A stretch of 40,372 bases of DNA from Defluviicoccus sp. (lineage in GTDB: Bacteria; Pseudomonadota; Alphaproteobacteria; MPNO01): contig JAJEHI010000143.1 of assembly GCA_022823775.1 (NCBI GenBank), positions 1-40,372 on the forward strand. Direction: 5' to 3'. Under the pieces are notes generated by a model that ran no database searches, was not told where the DNA came from, and saw only the letters and a program-made list of their open reading frames with translations. Position 1 is the stretch's first letter. Every line of letters starts with the position of its first letter. A program made the translations under genes and the position numbers. Below are positions 14,832 through 24,700 of this stretch, one piece after another.

Positions 14832-16133
14832 ATGGCGGCACTGGACGATCGGGCTCTGCGCGGCCTCGTCGAATCCGATCGGGTGCACCGCGACTTCTAT
14901 ACCAGCCCCGCAGTCTTCGAGCTCGAGATGGAGCGCATCTTCGGCCGCGCCTGGCTGATCGTGGGCCATGCCAGCCAGGTGCCGGAGCCGGGCGATTTCG
15001 TCACCGCGACGCTCTGCCGCCACCCGGTGATCATGAGCCGGCACGCCGACGGCGAAGTCCACCTGATGTTCAACCGCTGCGCCCATCGCGGCGCCCAGGT
15101 CTGCACCGAACCGAGGGGCAACGCGCGCCGCTTCGAGTGCCCCTATCACGGCTGGGTGTACGAAACCGACGGCAGGCACGCGGGCGCGCCCTACCCCAAA
15201 CGCTACGCCAGCGGCTTCCTCAAGGGCGGGGAGTTCGATCTCGCCAAGGTGCCGCGCATGGCGGTCTATCGCGGCTTCGTGTTCGGCTGTCTGAGCGCCG
15301 ACGGACCCGGTCTCGACGAATTTCTCGGCCCCATGAAATCCCACATCGACGCCATGGTCGACCGCGCGCCGGACGGCGAGGTGGAAGCCTGCGCCGGCAC
15401 GTTCCGCTACCGCTTCGGGGCCAACTGGAAGATCCAGATGGAGAACCAGAACGACCTCTACCATCCGATGTTCACCCACGCCTCCACCACCGCGCGGGAC
15501 GGCACCCAGTTCCGGCGGCACGGGGCGGAGGACGACGAGGCGGGCCGGGTCAGGCTGCTGAAGGAGAACGAGGCGCTCAACGAGCAGTGGGAGGAGCTTG
15601 CGATCGGCGGGCACCGCTACGGACATACCTATATGGAGAGGTTCCCCATGGACAGGGGCCAGAGCGGCCCGGTCCACGAGCGCTACCGCGCGGCGATGGA
15701 AGCGAGCTACGGCGAGCGCGCCGCCGAGGCCATGGCGGTGAAGCACCACAACAGCATCTTCTACCCGCAATGGTCGATCCAGTACCTGACCCAGCACATC
15801 CGGGTGATGAATCCGGTCTCCGTCGACTGCACCGAGAACGTCATCATCCCCCTCAAGCTCAAGGGCGCGCCGGAGGAGATGTGGCGGGCGGCGCTCCGCA
15901 GCAACAACAACAGCCATTCGCCGTCCGGCATGGTCATGTCGGACGACATGGAGGTCTGGATCCGTTGCCAGAGGGGCCTTGCGAGTCCCGGACGGGAGTG
16001 GGTGGTCTTCGCCCGCGGCATGAACGAGGAGCGCATCGACAACGCCGGGTCCTTCGAGGGGCGCGGCACGTCCGAGGCGAACGCCCGGCACCAGCACGCG
16101 GCGTGGCTCGACTATATGTGCGGCGAGGCCTGA
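14832..16133 (+). CDS. Rieske aromatic-ring hydroxylase alpha subunit (NagG-like)
   Basis: A 433-residue alpha subunit. Rieske ligands are in 'NRCAHRGAQ' and 'CPYHGW'. The mononuclear iron region is 'ENQNDLYHPMFTH', with bridging Asp and two His, and 'NWKIQMEN' precedes it as in multi-subunit dioxygenases. ATG 14832 follows GGGGGGAA and is preferred to an in-frame ATG at 14814. The beta subunit follows 15 bp later. With gentisate dioxygenase on the opposite strand, salicylate 5-hydroxylase (NagGH type) is the most likely activity. Anthranilate-type or benzoate-type substrates remain possible. Ferredoxin and reductase must come from elsewhere. Confidence 0.85.
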   Translation: MAALDDRALRGLVESDRVHRDFYTSPAVFELEMERIFGRAWLIVGHASQVPEPGDFVTATLCRHPVIMSRHADGEVHLMFNRCAHRGAQVCTEPRGNARRFECPYHGWVYETDGRHAGAPYPKRYASGFLKGGEFDLAKVPRMAVYRGFVFGCLSADGPGLDEFLGPMKSHIDAMVDRAPDGEVEACAGTFRYRFGANWKIQMENQNDLYHPMFTHASTTARDGTQFRRHGAEDDEAGRVRLLKENEALNEQWEELAIGGHRYGHTYMERFPMDRGQSGPVHERYRAAMEASYGERAAEAMAVKHHNSIFYPQWSIQYLTQHIRVMNPVSVDCTENVIIPLKLKGAPEEMWRAALRSNNNSHSPSGMVMSDDMEVWIRCQRGLASPGREWVVFARGMNEERIDNAGSFEGRGTSEANARHQHAAWLDYMCGEA

Positions 16134-16148
16134 CGGCGGTCCATTGCG

Positions 16149-16622
16149 ATGCGGGCCGAGATCGAACGATTCCTCTATCTGGAAGCGCGCCTGCTCGACG
16201 AGCGCCGGTTCGAGGAGTGGATGAATCTGTTCGCCGAGGACGGCTGGTACTGGGTGCCGGCCGCACCCGACCAGAAAGACCCCTATGACGGCGTGTCGAT
16301 CTTCTTCGACGACCGCAGGATCATGAAGACCCGCCTGGAACGCCTCGATCATCCCCGGATCCACTCGCAGAAGCCGGCGAGCCGCACCATGCACGCCCTG
16401 TCGAACATCGAAATCGACGAGGAACACGGCGAGGAAGGCGAGGTGCTGGTGCGGTCCAACCTGACGATGTTCGAATTCCGCCTCGACAAGCAGACCGTGT
16501 ATGGCGGGCGTTGCCGCCACTCGCTGCGCATCCGGGACGGCGGCGGTTTCGAGATCGCCTGGAAGCGCGTCGACCTCGTCAACTGCGACGGTGTATTCGA
16601 GACCCTGTCGGTGCCGTTCTAG
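16149..16622 (+). CDS. ring-hydroxylating dioxygenase beta subunit (NagH-like)
   Basis: A 157-residue SnoaL-fold subunit. 'FLYLEARLLDERRFEEWMNLF' then 'DGWYWVPA' is the standard start of dioxygenase beta subunits, and it closes with 'YGGRCRHSLRI...WKRVDLVNCD', also conserved. It is the structural partner of the alpha subunit directly upstream, in an alpha3beta3-type oxygenase. No redox centre is expected. The gap of 15 bp indicates one transcript. It is clearly a better match to standard beta subunits than the lone gene at 170-649. Confidence 0.88.
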   Translation: MRAEIERFLYLEARLLDERRFEEWMNLFAEDGWYWVPAAPDQKDPYDGVSIFFDDRRIMKTRLERLDHPRIHSQKPASRTMHALSNIEIDEEHGEEGEVLVRSNLTMFEFRLDKQTVYGGRCRHSLRIRDGGGFEIAWKRVDLVNCDGVFETLSVPF

Positions 16623-16977
16623 ACGGCTTCGGTCGAGGGCGGCATGCCGGCCCGCGGAGAGGGTGGAACGCCGTACCGTTGCACCCCGGGTTATCGGAAA
16701 ATCCTATGGAATTGATGAATAACTAATCTTCGACGTTATACCCGATTCCAGCATAGCCTGTGTCTGTCCGGCATCCGACGGGCCGGCATCGCGCTCCTGC
16801 TGGAGACGGAGGCGTGGACGTGAAGAACGAGCCTTGTGGAAACCAAGCGCGGACGCGGTTCGCCGCGCCCTTCGTCGCGACACCGGCCGGAGGGGCCGCG
16901 ACGCCGCGAGCGAATCGTTGCGGAAATCGGGCGCATATTATATCGAGCCGCGTCCCCAGTAACGAAAGCCGGCCTGG
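16623..16977 (+). other. 355-bp region upstream of the sterol operon
   Basis: It has no convincing coding frame. It is less GC-rich near 16700-16750, where a promoter-like pair is seen. The rest is a GC-rich putative leader of about 230 bp leading to a start with only a weak ribosome site. No riboswitch or known operator recognised. Confidence 0.45.
16712..16741 (+). promoter_or_regulatory. possible sigma-70-type promoter of the sterol operon
   Basis: TTGATG, 18 bp, TTATAC in the only AT-rich part of the upstream region, on the same strand as the operon. The match is decent but not proof; the implied 5' leader would be about 230 nt long. Confidence 0.3.
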
Positions 16978-18135
16978 ATGACTTCGGGATCGAACATACC
17001 GGCGGGCTCGCCGCCGCCCGTTTTCGTTACCGGCTCGGCCGGTCATGTCGGCGCCAATCTGGTGCGCAGGCTGCTCGACGACGGTGTCCGTGTGCGGGTG
17101 CTGTTGCGGCACGAGGACAACAACGAGGGGCTGGAAGGCCTCGACGTCGAACGCTCCTACGCCGACATAAGGGACCTGGACGCCACCAGACAGGCGGTTG
17201 CGGGTTGCCGGGGCGTCTATCACGTCGCGGCCCGGATCTCGACCATCGAAGGCAACCGCGCGCACCGCCGAAACGTGTTCGAGTGCAATGTCCTCGGCAC
17301 CCGTAACGTGTTGCAGGCGGCGCGGGAGGCGGAGGCCGGCCGGGTTGTGGTTACGGGCTCTTTCAGCGCCGTCGGTTACGACCTCGACGATCCGTCGGCT
17401 CCCAGCGACGAAACGATGCCGTTCTTTCCGATGGAACGCACGATGCCCTACGAGCGCAGCAAGTCGCTCGTCGAGCAGGAGTGCTGGCGCGCCGCGGCGA
17501 CGGGACAGGACGTTCTCGTCGCAACCTGTTGTGCCGTGGTCGGAGGGGCGGATTATTTCCCCTCGCGGCTGGGAAGAACGTTGTGCGATTACACCAACGG
17601 CAAGCTTCGCGCCTATGTCGACGGAGGTTTCGAATTCGTCGCCGCGCGCGACATCGTCGAAGGGCATTTGTTGTGCATGCGGCACGGCCGTTCGGGCGAA
17701 AAGTACATCTTCAGCAGCGAATACAAGACGATCTCCGAGATCCTGGACCTGTTCGAGGAGGTCTCGGGCGTCCCGCGGCCGCGCCGGCGGATGCCGACCC
17801 GCGCGATGCTGGTCTTTTCGGAGGTGGCGAGCTTCTACCTGAGCCGGTTCCACCCTGACTTTCCGCAGCGCTTTACCCCCGGCGCCATCCGCCTGCTGCA
17901 AAAGCGACGACACGCCGACACCGGCAAGGCGAAGCGCGAGCTCGGCTATCGCCCGACCGGCATCCGCGACGCGGTCTATGAGGCGTACGAATTTCACTAC
18001 CGCCGCAACGCGATTACCAATCCGGCCGCGAACCGCCCGCGCGCGGACGCCGCGAAACCGCGTACCGCGACGCAAGCGGGAAATCCCGTGCCGGACGGAG
18101 GCATTCGGATGACTCCCGACGGGAGCGCGACATGA
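16978..18135 (+). CDS. 3beta-HSD/NSDHL-like NAD(P)-dependent dehydrogenase, sterol C-4 demethylation candidate (SdmB-like role)
   Basis: A 385-residue extended SDR. The nucleotide-binding motif is 'VTGSAGHVGANL' (about 17-28) and the active site is 'PYERSK' (Tyr-x-x-x-Lys). The pattern resembles the 3beta-hydroxysteroid dehydrogenase branch, which includes eukaryotic NSDHL (C-4 carboxysterol decarboxylase) and also HpnA-like hopanoid-locus proteins. The C-terminal about 45 residues are Pro/Ala-rich and probably disordered. Its stop overlaps the next start (ATGA), so it is translated together with the Rieske oxygenase. In a sterol operon, oxidation at C-3 with decarboxylation at C-4 is the likely job; this is inferred from context. 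Confidence 0.75.
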   Translation: MTSGSNIPAGSPPPVFVTGSAGHVGANLVRRLLDDGVRVRVLLRHEDNNEGLEGLDVERSYADIRDLDATRQAVAGCRGVYHVAARISTIEGNRAHRRNVFECNVLGTRNVLQAAREAEAGRVVVTGSFSAVGYDLDDPSAPSDETMPFFPMERTMPYERSKSLVEQECWRAAATGQDVLVATCCAVVGGADYFPSRLGRTLCDYTNGKLRAYVDGGFEFVAARDIVEGHLLCMRHGRSGEKYIFSSEYKTISEILDLFEEVSGVPRPRRRMPTRAMLVFSEVASFYLSRFHPDFPQRFTPGAIRLLQKRRHADTGKAKRELGYRPTGIRDAVYEAYEFHYRRNAITNPAANRPRADAAKPRTATQAGNPVPDGGIRMTPDGSAT

Positions 18136-19229
18136 GGCCGGCAACCGGTTCACCGCCCGCCTTCGAAGACGCGGGGACCCTGCGCCAGCAAGCGCGCGCC
18201 GCGGGGATGGATCCGAATTACTGGTACGCGGTCGAGGAGGTGCGCCGGGTCAAGCCGGGGACGGTGATCGAGGTCGTTTTCTGGAAACACTCCATCGCGC
18301 TGTTCCGGGGAGCGGACGGCGCGTTCCAGGCGATCGAGAACCGCTGCGCGCATCGCCAGCTAAAGCTCTCGATCGGCGACGTGCAGGGCTGCCGGCTGGT
18401 ATGCGCCTATCACGGTTGGGAGTATGGCGGGAAAGGGCGCCCCGCCGGGGTCCCGTACGACCGCGAGGGCACGAGCTTCCCGCGGCTCGCGCTCAAGACC
18501 TATCCGGTCAAAATCCGGTACGGCCTGATCTGGCTCTTCCCCGGGGACCCGGAGCGGGCGGAGAAGCGCCCGATCCCCGATATCCCCGAGCTGGAGGGGT
18601 CCGGGCGGTGGGCCTGCGTGCCGCTATGCTTTACCTGGTCGGCTCACCACTCGATGGTGATCGACAATGTGAGCGACTTCACCCACGCTCATTTGCACCG
18701 CCGATACCGGCCCTTCGACGGCGCCACCCTCACCCGTTGCGAGACCGTCGGCGACGACGTGCATCTCGCATACGACACGCGTGTCGGGCGCGGGCGCGTG
18801 TCGGGGCGGTTCGTCGATCACAAGCGGGTCGACACCAACCGCATGGAGCTTTGCTACCAATACCCTTACCAGTGGTCGAACACCGACGACGCGATAAAGC
18901 ACTGGCTGTTCGTGCTGCCGGTCGACGAGCGCACCACCCGGGTGTTTTTCCTGTTCTACTTCAAGTCGCTGAAGATTCCCTTCCTGCCGGTGCATATCCC
19001 GCGTTTCGCGATGACGGCGGTCATGAAAATCTCCAACCGTCTCCTCATCGCCCCCCTGCTCTCCCAGGACCGGTTCGCGCTCGAAGCGGAGCAGTCGGGC
19101 TACGAGAGACATTGGGACGCGCGTCCGGTCGAGTTCAACCCGGTGGTGCAGGCCTTTCAGAAAGTGACCGTGCGCAAGTGGCGAGAGTATCTGGCCGGCG
19201 CGGCGGAGGACGCCGATGTCCACGCCTGA
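18132..19229 (+). CDS. Rieske oxygenase, sterol C-4 demethylase candidate (SdmA-like)
   Basis: A 365-residue single-component-type Rieske oxygenase. The cluster ligands are 'CAHRQ' and 'CAYHGW', and the mononuclear iron region is 'IDNVSDFTHAHLH'. The C-terminal 'PFLPVHIPRFAMTAVM' is hydrophobic and may touch the membrane, fitting a lipid substrate. In methanotrophs that make sterols, a Rieske protein and a dehydrogenase replace the eukaryotic C-4 methyl oxidase system. The same pair, coupled by ATGA and followed by other sterol genes, suggests the same task here. It overlaps the C-14 reductase gene by 14 bp. A cholesterol-7-desaturase-like (DAF-36 type) activity is the main alternative. Confidence 0.75.
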   Translation: MRPATGSPPAFEDAGTLRQQARAAGMDPNYWYAVEEVRRVKPGTVIEVVFWKHSIALFRGADGAFQAIENRCAHRQLKLSIGDVQGCRLVCAYHGWEYGGKGRPAGVPYDREGTSFPRLALKTYPVKIRYGLIWLFPGDPERAEKRPIPDIPELEGSGRWACVPLCFTWSAHHSMVIDNVSDFTHAHLHRRYRPFDGATLTRCETVGDDVHLAYDTRVGRGRVSGRFVDHKRVDTNRMELCYQYPYQWSNTDDAIKHWLFVLPVDERTTRVFFLFYFKSLKIPFLPVHIPRFAMTAVMKISNRLLIAPLLSQDRFALEAEQSGYERHWDARPVEFNPVVQAFQKVTVRKWREYLAGAAEDADVHA

Positions 19230-20316
19230 ACCCTACTCGCTGGTTGCCGCGCTGTCGGGCGGAACGGTGCTGCAGGCGGCGGCGATGCTGCTCGGGTTTA
19301 TCGCGCTGTTGTTCGTGGGCTCGGCGCTTCTGCCCGGTCGCCGGGTGACGGGGCCCGACGCCGAGGGGAACCGGCGCGTCTACAAGCTGAACGGCCTCGC
19401 CCTCTTCCTGATCGTCGCCGTGGCGGCGGGTCTCGGTCAGATGTCGGGCATGGTCTCCCTTTCCGTGCTGCACACGCATTTTCTCGCCCTGTTCGTCGTG
19501 GCCAACGGGTTTGCCTTCGCCCTCGCCGGCTGGCTGTTTTTCCGTGGCGCGCGGGCCCGCGAGGAATCGCAGGTCTCGTGGCGGAAATTCTTCATGGGCG
19601 TGGAAGCCGGCCCGACATGGTTCGGGCTGGACCTGAAACTCTTCAGCTACTGCCCCTCGCTTATCGGCCTCGCGCTGTTCAACGCATCCTTTGCCGCCGT
19701 GCAGTACGAAACTTACGGCGGGCTGACCCTCGGGATGGCGCTCTACCAGATCTTCGCGTTCCTGTACGTGCTCAACTATTTCCAGTTCGAACAGGGGATG
19801 ATCCATACTTGGGACATCGTCAGCGAGCGCTTCGGATGGAACCTGGTCTGGGGCGATTTTGTGCTGGTGCCGTTTTTCTACTGCCTCCCGGGCTGGTGGC
19901 TGGTGCACGCTCCGGAAACGGTGTCGCCCGCCGCCGCCGCCGCGATCGTCCTGCTGTTCCTGTTCGGCTTCTGGCTATTCCGCGGCGCCAACCAGCAAAA
20001 GCACCGTTTCAAGCGCGATCCCGACATCGAGATCTGGGGCAAACCGGCCCGGACCCTGGACGGCCGCCTTCTGGTCTCGGGTTTCTGGGGCATCGGACGG
20101 CATCTCAACTATACCGGCGAGATCTGCATCTACCTGTCTTTCGCCCTGACCGCTGGGCTCGCGTCCTGGTTCCCCTTCCTGTTGCCGGCGTGGCTGGCGG
20201 GCCTCTTGTGGCACCGCTCGCGCCGCGATGAGCGCCGGTGCCGGGCCAAGTACGGCGCGTTGTGGGACCGCTACACGAAGACGGCGCGTTTTTCGATGCT
20301 GCCGTTTGTCCATTGA
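19216..20316 (+). CDS. sterol C-14 reductase (ERG24/LBR/DHCR7 family)
   Basis: A 366-residue polytopic membrane protein with roughly nine to ten hydrophobic segments. The family signature 'SGFWGIGRHLNYTGE' (about residues 288-302) is present, followed by 'HRSRRDERRCRAKYG' and 'WDRYTK...MLPFVH' at the C-terminus, which form the NADPH and sterol-reducing part. The reaction reduces the C-14 double bond left after CYP51 removes the 14alpha-methyl group. CYP51 is the next gene, 8 bp downstream, so both halves of C-14 demethylation are adjacent. C-7 or C-24 reductase activity is possible within the same family, but the CYP51 neighbour favours C-14. Confidence 0.9.
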   Translation: MSTPEPYSLVAALSGGTVLQAAAMLLGFIALLFVGSALLPGRRVTGPDAEGNRRVYKLNGLALFLIVAVAAGLGQMSGMVSLSVLHTHFLALFVVANGFAFALAGWLFFRGARAREESQVSWRKFFMGVEAGPTWFGLDLKLFSYCPSLIGLALFNASFAAVQYETYGGLTLGMALYQIFAFLYVLNYFQFEQGMIHTWDIVSERFGWNLVWGDFVLVPFFYCLPGWWLVHAPETVSPAAAAAIVLLFLFGFWLFRGANQQKHRFKRDPDIEIWGKPARTLDGRLLVSGFWGIGRHLNYTGEICIYLSFALTAGLASWFPFLLPAWLAGLLWHRSRRDERRCRAKYGALWDRYTKTARFSMLPFVH

Positions 20317-20324
20317 GGGCGGGG

Positions 20325-21734
20325 ATGGCGAACCGGAGTCACAGCGCGGCCACCCTGCCTTCGGCGGAACTCCCGCGCCGCGCGGAAACGGCCGTCCCCG
20401 CGCTCTCGGGCGGGTGGCCGCTGCTGGGCAACCTGCCGGAATTCCAGAGGGATCCGGTCGCGATGTTGAGCCGCGGCTGGCAGGAGCATGGCGAGCTCTA
20501 CCGCTTCCGGCTGGGCCCCCGCGACTTCGTTCTCTTCACCGGACCCGAGGCTCACGACTTTTATTTCAGGGCCCCGGAGGACCGGCTGAACGCCCAGCCG
20601 GTCTACCGGTTCACGGTCCCCATCTTCGGGCGCGGCGTAGCCTACGACGCCTCGCCCGAGATCATGGCGGAGCAGCTGGGCTTCCTGTTCCCCGCCCTCC
20701 GCGAGGCCGCCATGCGCAAGTTCGCCCTCATCATGTTCGACGAGACGAAACGGTTCGCCGAGGCCCTCGGCGCGGACGGGGAAATCGATCTGCCGCACGC
20801 GATGAACGAGCTCACCGTCAAGATCGCCAGCCGCTGCCTGATCGGACAGGAAGTCCGGGACCGGGTGGATACCGGTTTCGCCGAGGCCTACCACGAACTG
20901 CAGAACGGCATTAACACGCTGGGGTTTTTCCTCCCAAGACTTCCCACCGCGGCCCATCGAAGGCGCGACAGGGCGCGGCGGAGGGTGGCCCAGCTCTTCG
21001 GCGGGATCATGGCGGAGCGCCGGCGGTCCGGAGCCGAGCCGGACGATTTCATGCAGACGCTCATGCAGGCCCGTTACAAGGACGGCCGCGCGCTCGGCGA
21101 CGACGAGATCACCGGGATCCTGCTGACGGTGCTGTTCGCGGGCCAGCACACCAGCGCGGTGCTCGCGACCTGGACCGGCCTGGAGCTCCTCGGGGCGCCC
21201 TCCTATCTAGCGCGCGTAAGGGACGAGGCGGAGGAGGTCTACCGCGAGGCGGGCGCCATGAACCTCGAAAGCCTCCAGCAACAGGCGCTGCTGGACCGCG
21301 CGGTGCGCGAATGCGAGCGGCTGCACCCGCCGCTGATATTGCTGATCCGCAAGGTGCTCAAGCCCCTGCGCTACGGCGGCCGTCTGGTGCCTGCCGGCAC
21401 CATGGCCATGGTGTCGCCGGCGGTCTCTCACCGGTTGCCCCATCTGTTCGCCGACCCGGAGCGGTTCTTTCCGGACCGCTTCGCCCCGCCGGCGTGCGAG
21501 GACAAGCAACACCACTACGCCCTGATCGGCTTCGGCGGCGGCAAGCATGCCTGCATGGGCAAGCATTTTGCCTACCAGCAGCTCAAGGCGATCTGGACCG
21601 TGTTGCTGGATCGGTTCGAGTTCTTTCTCGATGGCGGGTTTCCCCGGCCGAATTACGGAAGCTGGGTAACCGGCCCCGAAACGCCGTGCCGGGTCCGCTA
21701 CCGCCGCCGCTCCGAGCCGAGCGTCTTCCGATGA
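20325..21734 (+). CDS. cyp51: cytochrome P450 CYP51, sterol 14alpha-demethylase
   Basis: A 469-residue P450. The B-prime/BC-loop signature of CYP51 is clear: 'YRFTVPIFGRGVAYD' (94-108). The I-helix has 'GQHTSAV' from residue 273, again specific to CYP51. ExxR is in 'ECERLHPP', and the haem loop is 'FGGGKHACMG' with Cys410. It oxidatively removes the 14alpha-methyl group of lanosterol-type sterols. ATG 20325 follows GAGGGCGGGG and leaves an N-terminus of about 30 residues before the conserved 'GGWPLLGNLPEF', without an obvious membrane anchor. The redox partner is not encoded nearby. The stop overlaps the next start by ATGA. Confidence 0.95.
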   Translation: MANRSHSAATLPSAELPRRAETAVPALSGGWPLLGNLPEFQRDPVAMLSRGWQEHGELYRFRLGPRDFVLFTGPEAHDFYFRAPEDRLNAQPVYRFTVPIFGRGVAYDASPEIMAEQLGFLFPALREAAMRKFALIMFDETKRFAEALGADGEIDLPHAMNELTVKIASRCLIGQEVRDRVDTGFAEAYHELQNGINTLGFFLPRLPTAAHRRRDRARRRVAQLFGGIMAERRRSGAEPDDFMQTLMQARYKDGRALGDDEITGILLTVLFAGQHTSAVLATWTGLELLGAPSYLARVRDEAEEVYREAGAMNLESLQQQALLDRAVRECERLHPPLILLIRKVLKPLRYGGRLVPAGTMAMVSPAVSHRLPHLFADPERFFPDRFAPPACEDKQHHYALIGFGGGKHACMGKHFAYQQLKAIWTVLLDRFEFFLDGGFPRPNYGSWVTGPETPCRVRYRRRSEPSVFR

Positions 21735-24700
21735 GCGGCGGCGTATCGGGCCGCTACGACGTAGCCGTGGTGGGCGCGGGCCCGGTGGGCAGCCTGTGCG
21801 CGCTCGCCCACGCGCGAAAAGGCGCCCGGGTGGCCCTCCTCGAGGCGAACCCCAAGGCGTCCGGACGGCTGGCGGGCGAATGGCTGCATCCGCCCGCCGT
21901 ACGGATATTGCGCGACATCGGGATCGAGGTCGACGCGTTGCCCCGAAGCAGCGAGGGCAAGGGGTTCGTGGTGTTTCCGGAAGACGGCTCGGAACCCATC
22001 GTCCTTCCCTATCTGGGCGAGTCCCTGGGTTTGGCATGCGATCACGCGGTGCTCGTCTCGAAGCTGCGCGAAGCCATCGAGAACGAGACGGGGGTCGACT
22101 TTATTCTCCGCGCGCGGGTGAACGGGGTCGAAGACGAGCGGCTTACATATGCCGTGAACGGGACCGATCGATTTCTGGGCGCCGCGCGGATTATCGGCGC
22201 CGACGGCCGGGCTTCGGTCGTGCGTCAATCGCTCGGCCTGTCGACCGACCCGATGCTCTGCTCGCGCATGCTCGGGATTACGTTGAACGATGTCGGCCTG
22301 CCGTTCGAGGGTTTCGGACATGTGCTGCTCGGCGGGCCGGGGCCGATCCTCGTATACGGTCTGGGGAACGGTTGCGTCCGGATCGTCGTCGACGTGCCGC
22401 TGGATCGCTGGTCGCCCCGGGATCGGGTGGGCTTTTTGTCGGAAGCCTATGCCGGCCTGTTGCCGGAGCCTCTCGGGCCCGCGTTCATGGCGGCGCTGCG
22501 GATGGGGAATTTCGACGCCGCGACCAATCGGCTGCGGCCGCGCGTTTCTTACGGGAACTCGCGCCGCGTGCTTATCGGGGACGCGGCGGGGCACTACCAC
22601 CCCATGACCGCCGTGGGTATGACCCTGGGATTCGGCGACGCGCTGGCGCTCGCCGAGGGCGGCGTATTTCGCGACTTCGTCGCCAGGCGGTTCCGTGCCA
22701 CCAGCAGCCCGGAGTTCCTCGCGATGGGACTCTACGAGGTCTTTGCCGATCACCGGGCGGAGGCGGTGGCGCTCCGACAGGCGATCTACCGGGGTTGGCG
22801 GTCGAATGCCTCGTACCGAAACCGGACCACGCGGATACTCGCCTGCGAGGACCGGTCCGCGGTCCAGCTCGGCCTTGCGTTCTGCTCGACGACGGTCCGG
22901 GCGGTCGCCCGGGGAATTCCACGATCCCATCGGTCGTTCCCTTCGCGCCAGACCCGCGACATCTTTCTCGCCCTCATCGTTCGTTTCTGGTGGCTCCTGC
23001 GCGCGGTTATGCAGCTGCACAGGGAGAAAGCCGCGGGTCGAGGACGGGACGAGCGGGCCCGCGACGCGCTGGCCCGCGCGTTTCTGAGCTCCATGTCGGG
23101 GGTCCGCGATCCACGGTGCGGCCGCCCGGGCGAGATGGAGTCGCCGGACGCCGGCCCCGCATCGAAGCGCGCGGCCGCCCGCCTGATGGATCTTCAGGGA
23201 AAGGACGGCGCCTGGGAAGGCGAGATGGTCTGGTGCCCCATGCTCACCGCCCAATATGTGCTTCTGCACCACATCGTCGGGCGGCCGCTCGACCGGGGCC
23301 GGCGCCGGCGCGTGCTGCGCTCCTTCGAACGGACCCGTCTCGAGGGCGGCACATGGGGATTGCACGAGCACTCCCCGCCTCACCTGTTCGTCACCGCCCT
23401 GGTCTACGTCGCGGCAAGACTGCTCGGCGTCGAGCGGGACGATCCCCTGGTCGCGCCGGCCGGGCGCTTCATCCGGGCCGAGGGAATTCTCGGCATCCCG
23501 AGCTGGGGAAAGTTCTGGCTGGCGCTCCTCAACCTCTACGACTGGCGCGGGGTGAACGCCGTTCTGCCGGAGCTCTGGAGCCTGCCGCGCCGGTTTCCGC
23601 TGCATCCGTCGAACTGGTACTGCCATACGAGGCTGATCTACATGGCGATGGCGGTGATTTACCCGCGCCGGTTCCAGGCGCACGTCACGCCCCCGATCGC
23701 CGCGCTGCGGGAGGAGCTGTTCCCGGACGGTTTCGCCGACGCCAATTTCTCCGCGGCCCGAAACCGCCTGCGGGACGCCGATCTCTACGCGCGGCCGAGC
23801 GTCTGGCTCAGGGCCGGCTTCGCGATTGCGCGGCTGTTCGAGCGGTTCCACGGCAAGCGATTGCGGGCGCGTTCCACGCAAGCGATCGTGCGCGGCATCA
23901 AGTGGGAGCTGCGGACCACCAGCCATACGAGCATCTCCCCGGTGAGCGGCCTCCTCAACATCCTGGCGTTGTGGCTGCACGATCCGAACGACGCGGACAT
24001 GCTCCGGGCGCTGGAGAAGCTGGACGGCTGGATCTGGGAAGACGAGGAACAGGGAGCCCGCGTCGTCGGCGCGAGAAGCGCCTCGTGGGATACCGGGTTC
24101 GCGCTGCAGGCTCTGGCGACGGTGCCCGGGCTCGACGGCGTCGGGGACGCCCTTCGGCGCGGCGCCGACTTTCTGCTCGGGGAACGGATCAACAAGAGCT
24201 TCGAGGGTTTTCGGGAGGCCTGTCGAACCGACCCCAAGGGGGGGTGGTGCTTTGCCGGGGGGTGGCACGGCTGGCCGGTGAGCGACTGCACCGCGGAAGC
24301 GGTGCTGGGGATCGTCGCCGCCCGGGGCGAGACCGCGGACACGGCGGCGCTGGCCGATGCGGTCGGGTTCATGCTGCGCGGCCAGAACCGCGACGGGGGC
24401 TTCGGCAGCTACGAGGCGCGGCGCTCGGCGTTCGGTCTGGAATGGCTGAATCCCGCCGAGATGTTCGGCGACTCGATGACCGAGCATTCCTTCGTGGAGT
24501 GCACCGCGTCCTGTCTCGCAGCGCTCGCACGATGCAGGGACAATTTTCCGACGGTCGCGGACCGGTCGGTGACGAGCGCCATCTCGCGGGGCGACGCCTG
24601 GCTTCGACGAACCCAGGCGAGCGACGGGTCGTGGCGCGGCGTTTGGGGCGTTCAGTTCATCTACGGCACGCTGTTCGGGATCAGGGGGCTTGTCGCCGCC

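Noticed and set aside
16723-18153. Long minus-strand open frame opposite the SDR gene
   Set aside because: It is the antisense shadow of a gene with clear SDR motifs; its own translation is rich in Arg, Pro and Gly without any recognisable domain.
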